64,000 bases of DNA from Brachycybe producta (taxonomy: Eukaryota > Arthropoda > Diplopoda > Playtdesmida > Andrognathidae). A program made the translations under genes and the position numbers. This document shows, one piece after another, positions 19,746 to 31,989 of the stretch (the first letter of the stretch is position 1; each line of letters begins with the position of its first letter). The notes under the pieces were generated by a model that worked only from the letters and a program-made list of their open reading frames with translations, made no database searches and was not told the DNA's origin. The stretch is taken from the NCBI GenBank assembly GCA_036925085.1, contig JAUPFP010000049.1, positions 1,424,144 to 1,488,143 of the forward strand, read 5' to 3'.

Positions 19746-20192
19746 GTAGTGACGGCATTTTGTTATGATAGCTTTAGATTCACTGATATCACATTGTGTT
19801 TTCAAGTGTTTAAAAAACGTATAATAAAAGTTTACAAACTTGTCTTTTTCAAACATAAGTATCGGATATACAATTCGAGCAGTTATCATCAGAATGAGAA
19901 TCATAACATTTCTCATTAATTGAACTGTGCTGAATTCCATAAATGGTATAAGATGATAGTTAACAAAAAAATAGTTCAAGCCAATTGTGAATGCAACCGT
20001 TAATAATTTGTAGCATAACATAGCAATGCTTTTAAAGTCTGTTTTTGAAGCTCCAGCATTGTGTTTACTTTTTATTTGAAATCCAAATACTTTTATGCAT
20101 TTCAAATATGAAGAAATATAATAAGCAAAAGATGTTACTTCTTTGAATTGAATAATGAGATTGTCATTAAAACTTTTGTTAGTCCTATTCAT
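19746..20192 (-). pseudogene. Truncated GRL chemoreceptor copy A2
   Basis: The first 149 codons of a subfamily A exon 1, close to A1 and A3 throughout (for example SFAYYISSYLKCIKVFGFQI and SKTDFKS). It begins at ATG 20192 and ends abruptly at 19746, where the LTR starts. The rest of exon 1 and exons 2-4 are missing on the far side of the LTR, so the locus is a pseudogene. The exons at 20949-21350 lie upstream of it and belong to A3. Confidence 0.85.
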
Positions 20193-20597
20193 ATTTATCA
20201 GTGTCTTTTTTTTTTTTTCAGCCGTTTTTTTTTTTGCAAAAAAATCGGATAATACCTAACGTCTGAAGTTGTTAGTAACATAATCGTTTGTTTTTATAGT
20301 TGCCTAAGTTACAAATAAATGGTGCACTTTATTAATGGCGGGTGCTTTTTTAATTCGTCTACTCAGTCAGATGCAACTAATACTGTAATATAATAACAAG
20401 TAATATACAGTAGTACAAATAACTAACTATACAGTATATAAATATTATAATGATATATACGAAGGGCTTAAAAGCCAAAAAACAATAAATGACATTTTAT
20501 GAAGATATTTAACATTTGTTGTTATTGTTGTAAATGGTAGTACACACTAAGAAACTCTGTTGCAATACAATGTTGCAGCAATGTTGACATTTTTCGA

Positions 20598-20897
20598 GTG
20601 ACATTTGTTGTAAAGACACTTGATCTAAAGGGACATTTGCCCTAAAAGAATGAGTGCCCTAAAACCACTTTTTTGTATTCTCTTCTCATACGATTTAATG
20701 TCTTTTGGTGGAGTATGTTAAATAGGTTCTGTGCACTGCAGGTGCGAAAAAAACACCAAATGACACATTTAGACTACTCATTAGGTTTTAGGGCACATGC
20801 CCCTTTAGGACAAGCGGTTTTAGGACAAATGTCCTTTTAGGGCAAATGGTTTTAGGGCAAGTGTCCCTAGGGCAAGGGTTTGGAGGGCAAATGACAC
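20598..20897. repeat. GGGCAAATG foldback element, copy 2 (complete)
   Basis: 300 bp. The ends are GTGACATTTG and, inverted, GTGTCATTTG. The arms are runs of GACATTTGCCCTAAA-like units and their complement. The core contains TTTTGGTGGAGTATGTTAAA, TAGGTTCTG and CACCAAATGACAC. It lies just downstream of A3 exon 4. Confidence 0.75.
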
Positions 20898-20948
20898 ACC
20901 ATAATTACACAATTTGACCAAATCAGTAATTGTAGATTAGCTCTTCAG

Positions 20949-23900
20949 CTACCATTCGTAAGAATATAAGTATATAGCATATTGCAGACATAATGATAAA
21001 ATCTATAAAATAAAAGTAAAATAAAATCGATTTTTTTAGGAAATATGAAAACTATTATAAAATGGATGTTTATTTAGTTTACCTGAATCAAGAAAAGCCA
21101 ATTTAATTTGTAACAGTCAAATACTGTAATCTGCCATGTACTTGTCTTTAAGTGATTGATGTATTCTGCAGTTAGTTCAATTGCCTATGGAATATATATG
21201 AAAACAAAATCGAACAAAAGACAACATTTGTGTTGTGCATATTTAGAACAAAATTGTATTACGTATTACCAACTCTAATGAAACTGACTGATTGATGTTA
21301 TAGATTGCAAGTTCATCAGCACCGTGAAAGTTGACAGCAAAATTAATTATCTGTAAAAATGAATTAAAAACATTGCCTATTTTAGTTATTAATGGGTTAC
21401 ACTTACTGTACATAGGCACTACTGGTGATTAAACAAACACAAGCACACCTACACATAAGCATACACTAACACACAAGTGCTTTCATTTAACAATGTTGTA
21501 CCCATATTTGTTTCCAACATTTACCCCCAGCATTTGCCAGTTGGACACTTGCATATTTGCAGTCGATTAACCAATTAGATTATATGTGTCCAACATTGGT
21601 TCCAATGTGAGGTAAACATTGAAACAAGTCATGGAGAATCAAGAGAAACCTTCACACACTTAGTGGCGGATTTTTGGAACTGGTTTCAAATGCTGAACAC
21701 ATTGTGTGGCCAAGTCTAAAATGGTGGTGTGAAAACATTCTAATGTTAGAGATGCCCATTAACGGTTTCCTTGTCTAACACAAGGAAACCAACACCTGCT
21801 CGAATGCCTTCCAATATGATCTGATGTCGAACGTTGGACGCTCGGCATCCCGCACTCGACATACGTCTCACAGTCACATTGTGTGTCCAACTAGAGTCCT
21901 GCATTTCAGTTTTGTGGTCAGCCGAGCTGATTGCATCGTTCACATAGGATGAGGTCGATTGTGGTCGACTAAAAATCGACTTGGTCGACCCAGTGACCTA
22001 GTTGAATAAATAATACAGCAAGTAAATCTACAAAACAAATAAATTGTAGAAATTAAATGATTATATAGAAATAACTGACATAGATGTGATGTCGCTGGCC
22101 CTTTGATGCCACCATTTCGACTTCTTTGCTGAATCGATGGTGCCTGTGCCGACTGTTGTCGGCAGGCCAGCCTCTGCTCTTGGGGTTGATTTTACCGGCT
22201 GGGACATTTACTGGTCTGGCCCGGTGACGGCCCACAAAAAGACCGTTTTTACATGAGAATCTTCCTGTATAGTGCGTGTCGATGCCGATGGCACTTTAGT
22301 CCTTTTTCGTTGAGTTATTGGAGGTTCCAGGTGTTAGCACTTTTCTTTCTCAAAATAAAGATAGCTAACTGGAGAGGTTCGCTTAGTCACTGAAGACTGT
22401 TTAGAGATAATAAGGTAGCCAGGTAATTTCTTTTGTGAATTTTGTTTATTGGTTTAACATACTATAAATTCGACCACCATTTATATGTTTACAAATAAGG
22501 GAACAAAGTTTCCATCACCATATGTTAAATAAAAAAACAAATAAAATATAATAAAAACACAATTGTTGTTTCACTTACATAAGCAGGAACATTGTGAAAA
22601 ATAAAAAGTCCCCAACTAACTATATTGGTTCTACTGTATAGAACCTGTACAGCTTCTTGTGGTGAACCCAGATGTTAACCAACTTAAAGCGACCGGTAAA
22701 ATACAGTGACCAAAAAAAAGTTTGTGGGATATCTTTTTCTTTTTCTGGGTAATAGCCTTCGAAGGGGTGCAAAAAACTGTTATATATAAAAAAGGTAAAA
22801 GTATAATAATGTTAATGTTTGTTTTAGTTTGTTGTTAATCACAATTTTTTAAGGATACAAAAAAATCACACTTATAATGGCATAAGAAAACACTGGTTAG
22901 GGTACTTTTAAGACTGTGAAATATTGTCTTACTATTGGTTAAGAGGGTTACAGAAGCGTCACGGACGTTTTCTTTTGACAGACGACATTGATTCCAGTGT
23001 CTGACATCTGAGGCGCCACTTGTATTGAATTAGCATAGACATAATGCTAATTTAAATTTCAAACATACAGTTAGGTTTGGTAGCCATTATCTGGAGACAT
23101 ATAAGTTTTTAAAATGTGATTAAAACTCTAATAAATATTAGATTGTTTAATGGAACAGATTAACGATTTTTCAGACTTTAAATCTGCCTCTAAATATTTT
23201 TAATTAAGTATTTAAAAAGGTGTTTTTTTTTTCTATGCAAAATCTCATAGAAGAAAAAAAGCTACATATTTGGTATCCATTATCTTATTTTTGCAAAGGA
23301 GATAATAGTAAAATAAAAAAATGTGGTGGTAGATTTATTTGTTTTCTATAAGAACAAGTAAATTTCATTACCTAATTGCTTACGTTTATTTTTATATTGA
23401 AGTAAAACTCAATCAATAAGAATCTGATTCAGTCAAGGCCTGGTTAGAGAGTACGCATTTGAATTTCGTTTGAATCGAAATGAGCGCGCATGCGCAGAAG
23501 CGGTTTAACGCCGTTTGAGAAAGTTGAAAACGACGCCATTTTTTCACCGCTTCGATGGAAAACGACGTCGTTTTAAAAAAAATAACCAACCCTACAGGGA
23601 AGATTTCCGATTAAGGTAAGAATATTAAGTGCAAAGAACAATAAAATTTTAAAAAATCTACCTTAAGTCTGCCTTAATCTGCCTTTTTAGTCAAAAATGA
23701 CCACACAAATCGCCGTATATAAGGTGAATGATTTCGTTTACGTTTTTGTTTTATAGTGGCTTCCCTAACTAAAATTATGTTATTTTATTACGAAATTTCG
23801 CTAAATCTTTATTTTTATATTTATTTTTTTCAAAAATTTAAAAAAATTTGCTAGAAAAAAGCAAAATAAAATACGTTGGTGACTTAAATCATGCTAACGG

Positions 23901-25730
23901 ACATCCAAGATGGCGGAAAAAATTTGTCCGTTGTAGCCTCTAATACATAGCAAAAAAATTACCCTATGTACATAATAAGGTCTATGAGAATAACCATAGT
24001 GTCCTATATACATAATAACCAACGATGCGAGCACCATCTATGAATATGTTTAGAAATTAATCTACTTTGTAACCCTCTTAATAGGTTTTTTGTTAAATAT
24101 ATATAAAAAACAATCTGGAATTTTTTGTTAAAACATTTAAAATTATCCCAAAAATATTTTTGGTACTTTAGTAGAGGTTAAAATTTGTACCCCCTAAGGA
24201 GAAAGAAAACATTAACAAATAAAAAATGAGTGGGGAAGGTGCCTGAGCATTTTTAGCAAAAGTAGGGCAGCATACAAATAATTTAGACTAACTCTTATGT
24301 GCTTATTTGCACATATAAGATGAATTGGGTCAATAGAAAAATAAAAAATGTTATGTGTATTTGCACTCATAACACAGGCAGAAGGACTCAGGCTGTGTCT
24401 GAGTACCTTCTGCTGGATACTCCGTTCTTTTCCGGAGTCCTAGAACTCAATAATTCTGTACACAACACTTTTTTTAGTAAAATAAAATATGCTCTTTTAC
24501 TTTGATTATTATTCTCATATAACAAAGTTGTGTATTGCTCTTTACATAATGCACTCTGTTCAAGTTTACTCTCTAGATCGAACTGTCTAGTTCAAACTTC
24601 TATTTCCAACTGTCCTCACACTCAAGCCTCAGGCACACTTGTCCGGTCTCCTGGGAAGGGCAAGGTCACCTCAGGGCTCAATGATTGACCAACTGGGCCA
24701 ATCATTGCCCTGGGCCGGAGATATTACCTTAAAAGGAAAGGTATTTTTGGGACTCTATTCCCAATTCTCACGGTCTGACTGGATTCCACAAATCCACACA
24801 GAATTCGGGCCACCCAAGTCTGAACATTTGTGCACTAAAGGGTGCCTTACTGACAGAAAAAAATTCCTGCTGGGTGTTTCACCCTTCTGTTGCTACAGGG
24901 TGTCACATAAAACACACCAAATTCATTTAATACCCATTTTATTCACATTTTTAACCTGTTTCACCGGGTTGGGTCAAATTGACCGGAATGTTTTTTTTTC
25001 TTGGTTTTTGTTGGCATATTGTATATATAGCCTACATCCAAAAATCAGTTGCTTTGTATGAAAAATAAAAAATTCAGCTAACGACCATTGACCATTGACC
25101 ACCCTGGTCAATGCAGGACTATATGTCAAACTATCATTCATGAAGAATTGGAAGACATTAGATGCACAATCTGTGCCAGGCTTAAAGCATTTCTGAAAGC
25201 AATCTCCCCTCGATGCCTAAATTCTGAAGTCGCAGTTCGCAGATCTTTTCGTGACTATAGCATTTTCCCACGAGAAGAAGGGCGAAGTGAGGTTTACAAA
25301 AGAGGGTCATTTTTAACGGCACGCCCTAGTTACGACTCTATACAATATTAGTGTTCTCTGCCATTTGCATATTTTGCAAAGAATAACATATAAATATATT
25401 TCACATTTAAGACCCTAGACACTCTAGAGTATCACGTACCATGAAACACAGTCAATTTTATGTTTTTAAAAGTTGCCTAAACGTCTGTAGCAATGAAACT
25501 ACATTTAGAAACGTCATGAATTTCCCTGTAGAACATAACTAAATTAATAATAAATACACCCAATTTATCTTAAAGCCGAGTTTCCATCTTGCGGAATTTA
25601 CGTGTTTGGAATAATTGAAATAACTGAACTCTAGCAAGGCCTTTAACATTGTAAAGCACGTGCAAACTGAGTTAGTTCTCTGGGCCCTTGATTGTATATT
25701 ATTATATTATATATATAATATCCCAGGTCT

Positions 25731-25764
<34 letters not shown>

Positions 25765-27237
25765 CTGGAGTAACAAAACCATTGAAGCACGTCGGAATTT
25801 ATATAAATTTGAATAAATGAACCGTTTTTTTTTTCTCAAGGTCAACTATATGTTGAACTCTTCGTTTGGAAAGTGTAGAAGGGAGAGAGAGAGAAAAGTG
25901 GGAGGGGTGAGGAGAAAAGGTTGGAAAGTGTAGAAGGGGGAGAGAGAAAAGTGGGAAGGGGTGACTGAAATTGAAATGAAGAGTAAAAAAAGAAAAAAAA
26001 CGACGCGCATGCGCACAATTGCCTGTGAATTTTGCTCCTGTCATTTATGACGGGTTACCCCACTAGTTTTATTAAAATATTCATGTTCACGCGAAGCTTA
26101 TGGCTTATCCCCGCCCATTTTTTGTAAACTGGTCAGTGATTGTTCTAGCATGCGCCGTGTGGTGGGCGTGGCCAACTGTGAATTGTTATATACATAAACT
26201 TATATAGATAAACATCACTCATCACACATACTAGTAATACTTGCCTTATTATTAATGATTTCAATTATTTTGATAGTGATTATTCCAAGTAAAAGGAGTA
26301 CTATTGTAATTGGAACTAAAAATTTGAAGCCAGTTGCTACGAAAATACCTCTAATGGTAAATATGCAAAGAAAGAAAAAGATAATGAAAAAAAGACCAGC
26401 ACCATTTGTAAATATATCATTAAATTGGCCCACGAGTTGAACAATCAAAGAATGCTTCATTTGGTACTTCAAAATTCGTTGAGAAAGTGTTCCAGTATAG
26501 CAACGCAAATTAAAGCAATCCAGATCATTTAAACAAAGTACGATGGTTATTACAAGGTGCGTAGTAAACCAAGCAAATGGTATTGCTTGCGTAAAAATTA
26601 TGCATGAAAATATTGCAAGCCAGGGTATTTCAAATGAATCCGTAAAGATATTCTCTACGTTACAGTTTGTATTGTCTGGAAATTTAGATTTTAATGTAAA
26701 ACAAGCTTCATTATGATAAATACTTTCGTTTATAAATACTGCGCAAACAAAAACTAAAGCAATAGTAATCGACATGAAAATTGAAATAACCAAACCGTAG
26801 TGACGGCATTTTGTTATGATAGCTTTAGATTCACTGATATCACATTGTTTTTTTAAATATTTAAAAAACATAAAATAAAAGTTTCCAAACATGTCTTCTT
26901 GAAACATATGTATTGGCTGTACAATTCCGGCAGCGATTGTTACAATTAGAATCATAACATTTTTCATCAAATGAACTGTGCTTAATTCCATAAATGGAAT
27001 GAGATGATTGATAACAAAACAAAAGATGAAACCAATTGTGTATGCAACGGTTAACCATTTGTAGCATAATATAACAATGCTTTTAATGTCTGTTTTTGAA
27101 GCTCCAGCATTGTGTTTACTTCTTATTTGAAATCCAAAAACTTTTAGGAATTTCAAATATGGAGAAATATGATGAGCAAAAGATGTCACTTCTCTGAATT
27201 GAATGATGAGATTGTCATTAGAACTTTCGTTAGTCAT
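20949..27237 (-). CDS. Gustatory receptor-like (GRL) seven-transmembrane chemoreceptor A3
   Basis: Four exons: 27237-26245, 21350-21270, 21184-21083 and 21002-20949, joined by three phase-0 introns, 409 residues. The start at 27237 (MTNESSND) follows an A-rich leader. The first exon has about six hydrophobic helices and conserved cysteines (CFTLKSKFPDNTNCNVENIF in an extracellular-type loop). Exons 2-4 read INFAVNFHGADELAIYNINQ..., AIELTAEYINHLKTSTWQIT... and ILSLCLQYAIYLYSYEW. Intron 1 is 4.9 kb, has a GC donor (AAG|GCAAGT), and contains a 346-bp Helitron at 25721. All frames are open, so the gene may be functional. Expected role: a chemosensory membrane channel. It is closest to A1 and A2. 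Confidence 0.8.
21400..25700. other. A3 intron 1 interior, no separate gene seen
   Basis: AT-rich sequence with repeat debris. Open frames such as 24639-25061 and 22053-22235 show no recognisable domain. A block at 21640-22250 with CGATTGTGGTCGACTAAAAA looks like a decayed mobile element that I cannot classify. Confidence 0.4.
25721..26066 (+). mobile_element. Non-autonomous Helitron, 346 bp
   Basis: It starts TCCCAGGTCTGTG after an A and ends in hairpin GTCATTTATGAC, then GGGTTACCCCACTAG before a T. These are the Helitron rules (5' TC, 3' hairpin plus CTAG, inserted between A and T). A (GT)n tract lies near the 5' end. It shares both ends with the copies at 28910 and 54698. Confidence 0.85.
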
Positions 27238-28618
27238 GTTTATATTTATTGATGTTTTTTTTTCTGTTTTAGATTTTTCATTATTCTTTTTAAAAAAATA
27301 TTACTTCAGCCGATTAATCTCAAAATGAATAATACATGATGTTGGAAGTTGATAACAGCATAATCTTTTGTTTTTATTGTTGCCAAAGTTACAAATTTTA
27401 TCGTGCACATTTTAAAATTTAATGACATACTGTATTTACCGAGTTCTATTCAAGCCAGTGCTTCTTAAGTTCGTCAACTGAGACAGATCCAACCGAGATA
27501 CCTAATTAGGCCCTCCCAGACCAGAATTCTGGTTGCACCACTGGATAAATAAAACAACAAACAAAATTGCAACAAAAAAAAAACGATAATTTTCATTGAT
27601 TATAAATATCAGCAAAAAATAAATATTATTGTTAAAATAATAATGGCACATGCAATGTCATGCATGTAACAACAATGTTTTAACGACACGCCTTATGACA
27701 AACGTTATTTTTTATGAAGTTAATACTAATTAAACAAACATTACATGATCATTTTTTATGTTTATTGATTGGAACATAATAATTATAATTGAAGGTTGCA
27801 GATTTTTTTGTGCATAATATGTATTGTAATGGTTTCAGGAACTATATTTTGCTCATGGTACATCTGGAATATTCTTTGCCATGAGAAAGTGCGGGACACT
27901 GAATATTTAAAGCTGTGTACAAACTTGTGCATTTTTTAAATAAAATGCATGAAGAGAGATTTAAATGAATAGATTTAAATCAATTCAAACTGCAACACAA
28001 TAAAACTTGTAGATTAATAATACTTTGCTTTAAGTAATGAGATTGTTTTCTTATAATTAAAGAATTACGACGCCTTCTCGACGTTTATTAACAAACCAAT
28101 TCACGCAGTCAATGATGAAAATTATCACCTAAAAGTATAAAGAAAAATATTAAATGTGTAATTTCATAATATTTAATAATTATTTATTGTTATTTACTTC
28201 CACAAGCATGAAAGATTCCAATAATTTCAATCGTCCAAAGTGGATTCCTGATGGTTTTCCCAGAAAAGAATAAATGTAGCAAAGCCAATTCAACATCTGT
28301 GTGACAAAATTATAGTTCATGTTTGTATTATTCAAATACTTTCTGTGTTTTTTAGAAGTATCTTTCGAAATAAATCCTACGTGTATTTTGGAAGTTGAAA
28401 AGTAATTTAGTGGTAGTATTTTAATGACACTACCATTCGATTCAAATAAACCATTTTGTGAGAATTATGCCAGTTTGAAAATGGCAAAAATGTTATGTTT
28501 TGATGGCTAATTGACAAGAATACATCTTAAAACAAAAATTGAAGTTTTAGGTTTTGTCATAAATCGTCATAAAATGCTGTCAACCGCATCTTTTACTTAT
28601 CAACTGTTAAATATTATA

Positions 28619-28895
28619 TATGCGCACACCAGAGAAAATGAAAAACTCATTTTCTCTTTCAAATATAAAAATGGGAGGGGATAATAGTAGCAAAATTAAA
28701 CTAGAATTTATCACAGGCAATTGTGCCCAGCATTAGAATTTTTTTTGCTCCGCCCTTTTATGAATGTCATCAATTTCTAATTGGGTTTGTTACTTGGTCT
28801 GACAGCATAAAATGGCGGAGGAAAAGAAATTCTAATGCTGGGCAGAATTGCCTGTGAATTTTGCTCCCGTCATTTATGACGGGTTATCCCACTAG
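28619..28895 (+). mobile_element. 5'-truncated Helitron fragment
   Basis: It shares GCGCACACCAGAGAAAATGA and the 3' end TTGCTCCCGTCATTTATGAC...CACTAG with the next Helitron, which starts 14 bp later. A 141-bp MITE (28714-28854) sits inside it. Confidence 0.7.
28714..28854. mobile_element. Palindromic MITE, CTCCGCCC family, inside a Helitron
   Basis: The arms CAGGCAATTGTGCCCAGCAT and, inverted, CAGGCAATTCTGCCCAGCAT lead to TTTTGCTCCGCC. It is 141 bp, the shortest and least diverged copy of the family here. Confidence 0.75.
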
Positions 28896-29572
28896 TTATA
28901 TATATAATATCCCAGGTCTGTGTATCTGTCTGTCTTTCTGTCTGAAATAACGCTGTACAACCATTGAAGCACATCGGAATTTATATAAATTTAAATAAAT
29001 GAAGAAATGAACAGCTTTTTTTTTTCTCAAGGTCAACTATATGTTGCACGCTTCCCATCCAAGAACCCCATGATATTAAATTGGAGAGGGGGAAAGGTTG
29101 GATGGAAAGTGTAGAAGGGGGGGGGGCGAGAGAGAAACGTGGAGGGAGGAAAAGTGGGAGGGGGTGACTGAAATTGAAATGAAATTAGTAAAAAAAAAAA
29201 AAAAACGACGCGCATGCGCACACCAGAGAAAATGAATTACACATTTTCTATTTCAAATAAAAAAAGGGGAGGGGATAATAGTAGCAAAATTAAACTACAG
29301 TTTATCACAGGCAATTGTGCCATAAAAACAATTAACCCTAATAGAACATTTGCCCTAAAACCATTTGCCCTAAAACTATTTGCCCTCAAGGAACACTTGC
29401 CCTAAAACCATTTACCCTAAAACTATTTACCCTAATAGAACATTTGCTCTAAAACAACTTGCCCTAAAACCACTTGCCCTTAAAAACATTTGCCCTAAAA
29501 CTATTTGCCCTCAAAGAACATATGCCCTAAAACCAATTACTGTATATTTAGACTACTCATTAGGGGAACATC

Positions 29573-30515
29573 TCCTTAGGGCAAATGTTTTTTTAGGGCA
29601 AATGTCCCTTTAGGGCAAATGTCCCTTTAGGGCAAATGTCCCTTTAGGGCAAATGTCCCTTTAGGGCAAATGTCCCTTTAGGGCAAATGTCCCTTTAGGG
29701 CAAATGTCCCTTTAGGGCAAATGTCCCTTTAGGGCAAATGTCCCTTTAGGGCAAATGTCCCTTTCGGGCAAATGTCCCTTTAGGGCAAATGTCCCTTTAG
29801 GGCAAATGTCTTTTTAGGGCAAATGTCTTTTTAGGGCAAATGTTTTTTTAGAGCAAATGTCTTTTTAGGGCAAATGTCTTTTTAGGGCAAATGTCTTTTT
29901 AGGGCAAATGTCTTTTTTGGGCAAATGTCTATTTAGGGCAAATGTCTTTTTTGGGCAAATGTCTTTTTTGGGCAAATGTCTTTTTTGGGCAAATGTCTTT
30001 AGGGCAAATGTCTTTAGGGCAAATGTCTTTTTAGGGCAAATGTCTTTTTAGGGCAAATGTCTTTTTAGGGCAAATGTCCCTTTAGGGCAAATGTCCCTTT
30101 AGGGCAAATGTCCCTTTAGGGCAAATGTCCCTTTAGGGCAAATGTCCCTTTAGGGCAAATGTCCCTTTAGGGCAATATCTCCCTTTAGGGCAATATCTCC
30201 CTTTAGGGCAATATCTCCCTTTAGGGCAATATCTCCCTTTAGGGCAATATCTCCCTTTAGGGCAATATCTCCCTTTAGGGCAATATCTCCCTTTAGGGCA
30301 ATATCTCCCTTTAGGGCAATATCTCCCTTTAGGGCAATATCTCCCTTTAGGGCAATATCTCCCTTTAGGGCAATATCTCCCTTTAGGGCAATATCTCCCT
30401 TTAGGGCAATATCTCCCTTTAGGGCAATATCTCCCTTTAGGGCAATATCTCCCTTTAGGGCAAATGTCCCTTTAGGGCAAATGTCCCTTTAGGGCAAATG
30501 TTTCTTTAGGGTAAA
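29573..30515. repeat. 17/18-bp tandem array, GGGCAAATGTCCCTTTA family
   Basis: Roughly 54 units in blocks: TTTAGGGCAAATGTCCC (17 bp), then a TCTTTTTAGGGCAAATG variant, then TCCC units again, then about 16 copies of an 18-bp variant GGGCAATATCTCCCTTTA (about 30172-30460), then TCCC units. The block order shows local amplification and homogenisation. Confidence 0.95.
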
Positions 30516-30625
30516 TTGTTTTAGGACAAAAACTTAATCAGATTGAAATTTAAATGAACTGCTTTTTTCTCATGGTCAACTTTATGTTGCACTCTCCCGA
30601 TCCAAGAATCCAAACAATAGTAAGG

Positions 30626-30872
30626 ACAGGCAAGTAAAGACAGTAAAATACAGTCGTTTCCCCCGCCTTTTTATGAGGGCCAGCAACTTTTAATTATTTT
30701 GTTATGTCGTCTGATGTCACATGCCCCGTTCTTTTCAATTTTGAATTGGTTGTTATTTGGTCTGACGTCACATGCCCCGTTCTTTTCAATTTCCAATTGG
30801 TTGATATTTGGTCTGACAGTCATAAAGGGGCGGGGCACACGACTGTATCTCCCTGTCTTCACATACCTATAA
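30626..30872. mobile_element. Palindromic MITE, CTCCGCCC family (diverged)
   Basis: Inverted arms GGCAAGTAAAGACAG...ATACAGTCG and the complement near 30845-30870. The inner part contains CGCCTTTTTATGA and a duplicated GTCTGATGTCACATGCCCCG segment. Boundaries are approximate. Confidence 0.55.
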
Positions 30873-31052
30873 CAATATTAAGGTGCTTATAAAAAACACA
30901 AGTGGTCAAGCCGAATTGCTTCATGACAACCGGACAGTCACACAAAAAGAAACTAGATGCTCCCGTCATTTATGACGGGTTACCCCACTAGTATTTAAAT
31001 AATTTGCTAAATTATACATGTATATCAATTTACTATCTAAAACATGGGATAT

Positions 31053-31911
31053 AGACATTTGCAGTAAAGACACTTGCCCTAAAGCCATTTACCCTAATGC
31101 CAATTGCCCTAAAGAGATAATTGCCCTAAAACCAGTTGCCCTATAGGGACATTTGCCCTAATACCACTTGCCCTAAAAGGACATTTGCCCTAAAATCACT
31201 TGCCCTAAAAGGACATTTGCCATAAAACCACTTTTTTTCTCTTTTCATACGGTTTATAGTGTCTTTCGGTGGAGCATGTTAAATAGGTTCTGCATGCAGC
31301 AGATGCGCAAATAACGCCAAATGTATTATATTTAGACTGCTGATTAGGGGCTTTAGGGGAAATGTCGGGAAAATATACAATGATGAACTGGATGAACGGA
31401 TGAACACTGTGGGTACCTCTACAACCTGAAACAAAATGCATATAAGAATTGGATAAACACAGAAACCATGGGATGAACACTTGTAACAACCTAATCTTTT
31501 TTTAAATCAAATTGTTATTTTTTATGTTCTGGAGGGCAGCACCTCACAGACCCCTGCAACAAGCTTAATTTAATGTAACCCCACCTGATCACCAATATAA
31601 AGACATTGTGTCCATTCAATTCTATCAGCAGTCTGTTTTGGGTTTTAGAGTTACCCCCAAAGTTCATCCATTCATCGGTTCATCCTTTAATCCATCCACA
31701 AATGTTCCTTTAGGGCGAACAGTTTCAGGGCAAATGTCCCTTTAGGTCAAATGGTTTTTGGGCAAATGTCCCTTTAGGGCAAACGATTTTAGGGCAAATG
31801 GTTTTAGGGCAAATATTTTTATTGCAAGTGTCTATAGGGGAACTGTTTCTTTAGGACAAATGGCTATAAGGCAACTGTCTGTAGGGCAAGTATCTTTAGG
31901 ACAAATGTCAC
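31053..31911. repeat. GGGCAAATG foldback element, copy 3
   Basis: The left arm (31053-31220) is a series of CACTTGCCCTAAA/GGACATTTG units. The core at about 31235-31330 has TTTCGGTGGAGCATGTTAAA and GGTTCTGCATGCAGCAG. The right arm (about 31700-31911) has the complement and ends CAAATGTCAC. About 330 bp of unrelated sequence (31370-31700) are inserted in the right half. Confidence 0.7.
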
Positions 31912-31989
31912 TTATTGGTTTACAAAATAGGCTTAAAGAGATCATTACCTCCAGAAATTTCTTGTCAAAATATTGTCAAGAATTATTCA

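Larger units (their letters stand above)
28910..30991 (+). mobile_element. 2.1-kb non-autonomous Helitron carrying a tandem array
   Basis: It starts TCCCAGGTCTGTG and ends with the GTCATTTATGAC hairpin and CACTAG, with flanking A and T. Inside are a GGGCAAATG-type arm (about 29335-29540), a 17/18-bp array (29573-30515) and a palindromic MITE (about 30626-30872). There is no Rep/helicase frame. Confidence 0.8.

Noticed and set aside
20949-21350. Assigning these three small exons to GRL copy A2
   Set aside because: They lie upstream (higher coordinates) of A2 on the minus strand and downstream of A3 exon 1, so only A3 can use them.
24639-25061. 140-residue open frame in A3 intron 1
   Set aside because: No domain, compositional sign or splice context; it lies in repeat-like sequence.
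29573-30515. CRISPR array or interstitial telomere repeats (TTTAGGG/TTAGGG inside each unit)
   Set aside because: Units are 17-18 bp without unique spacers, and the telomere-like hexamer is only part of a longer unit. It is a minisatellite in a Helitron.
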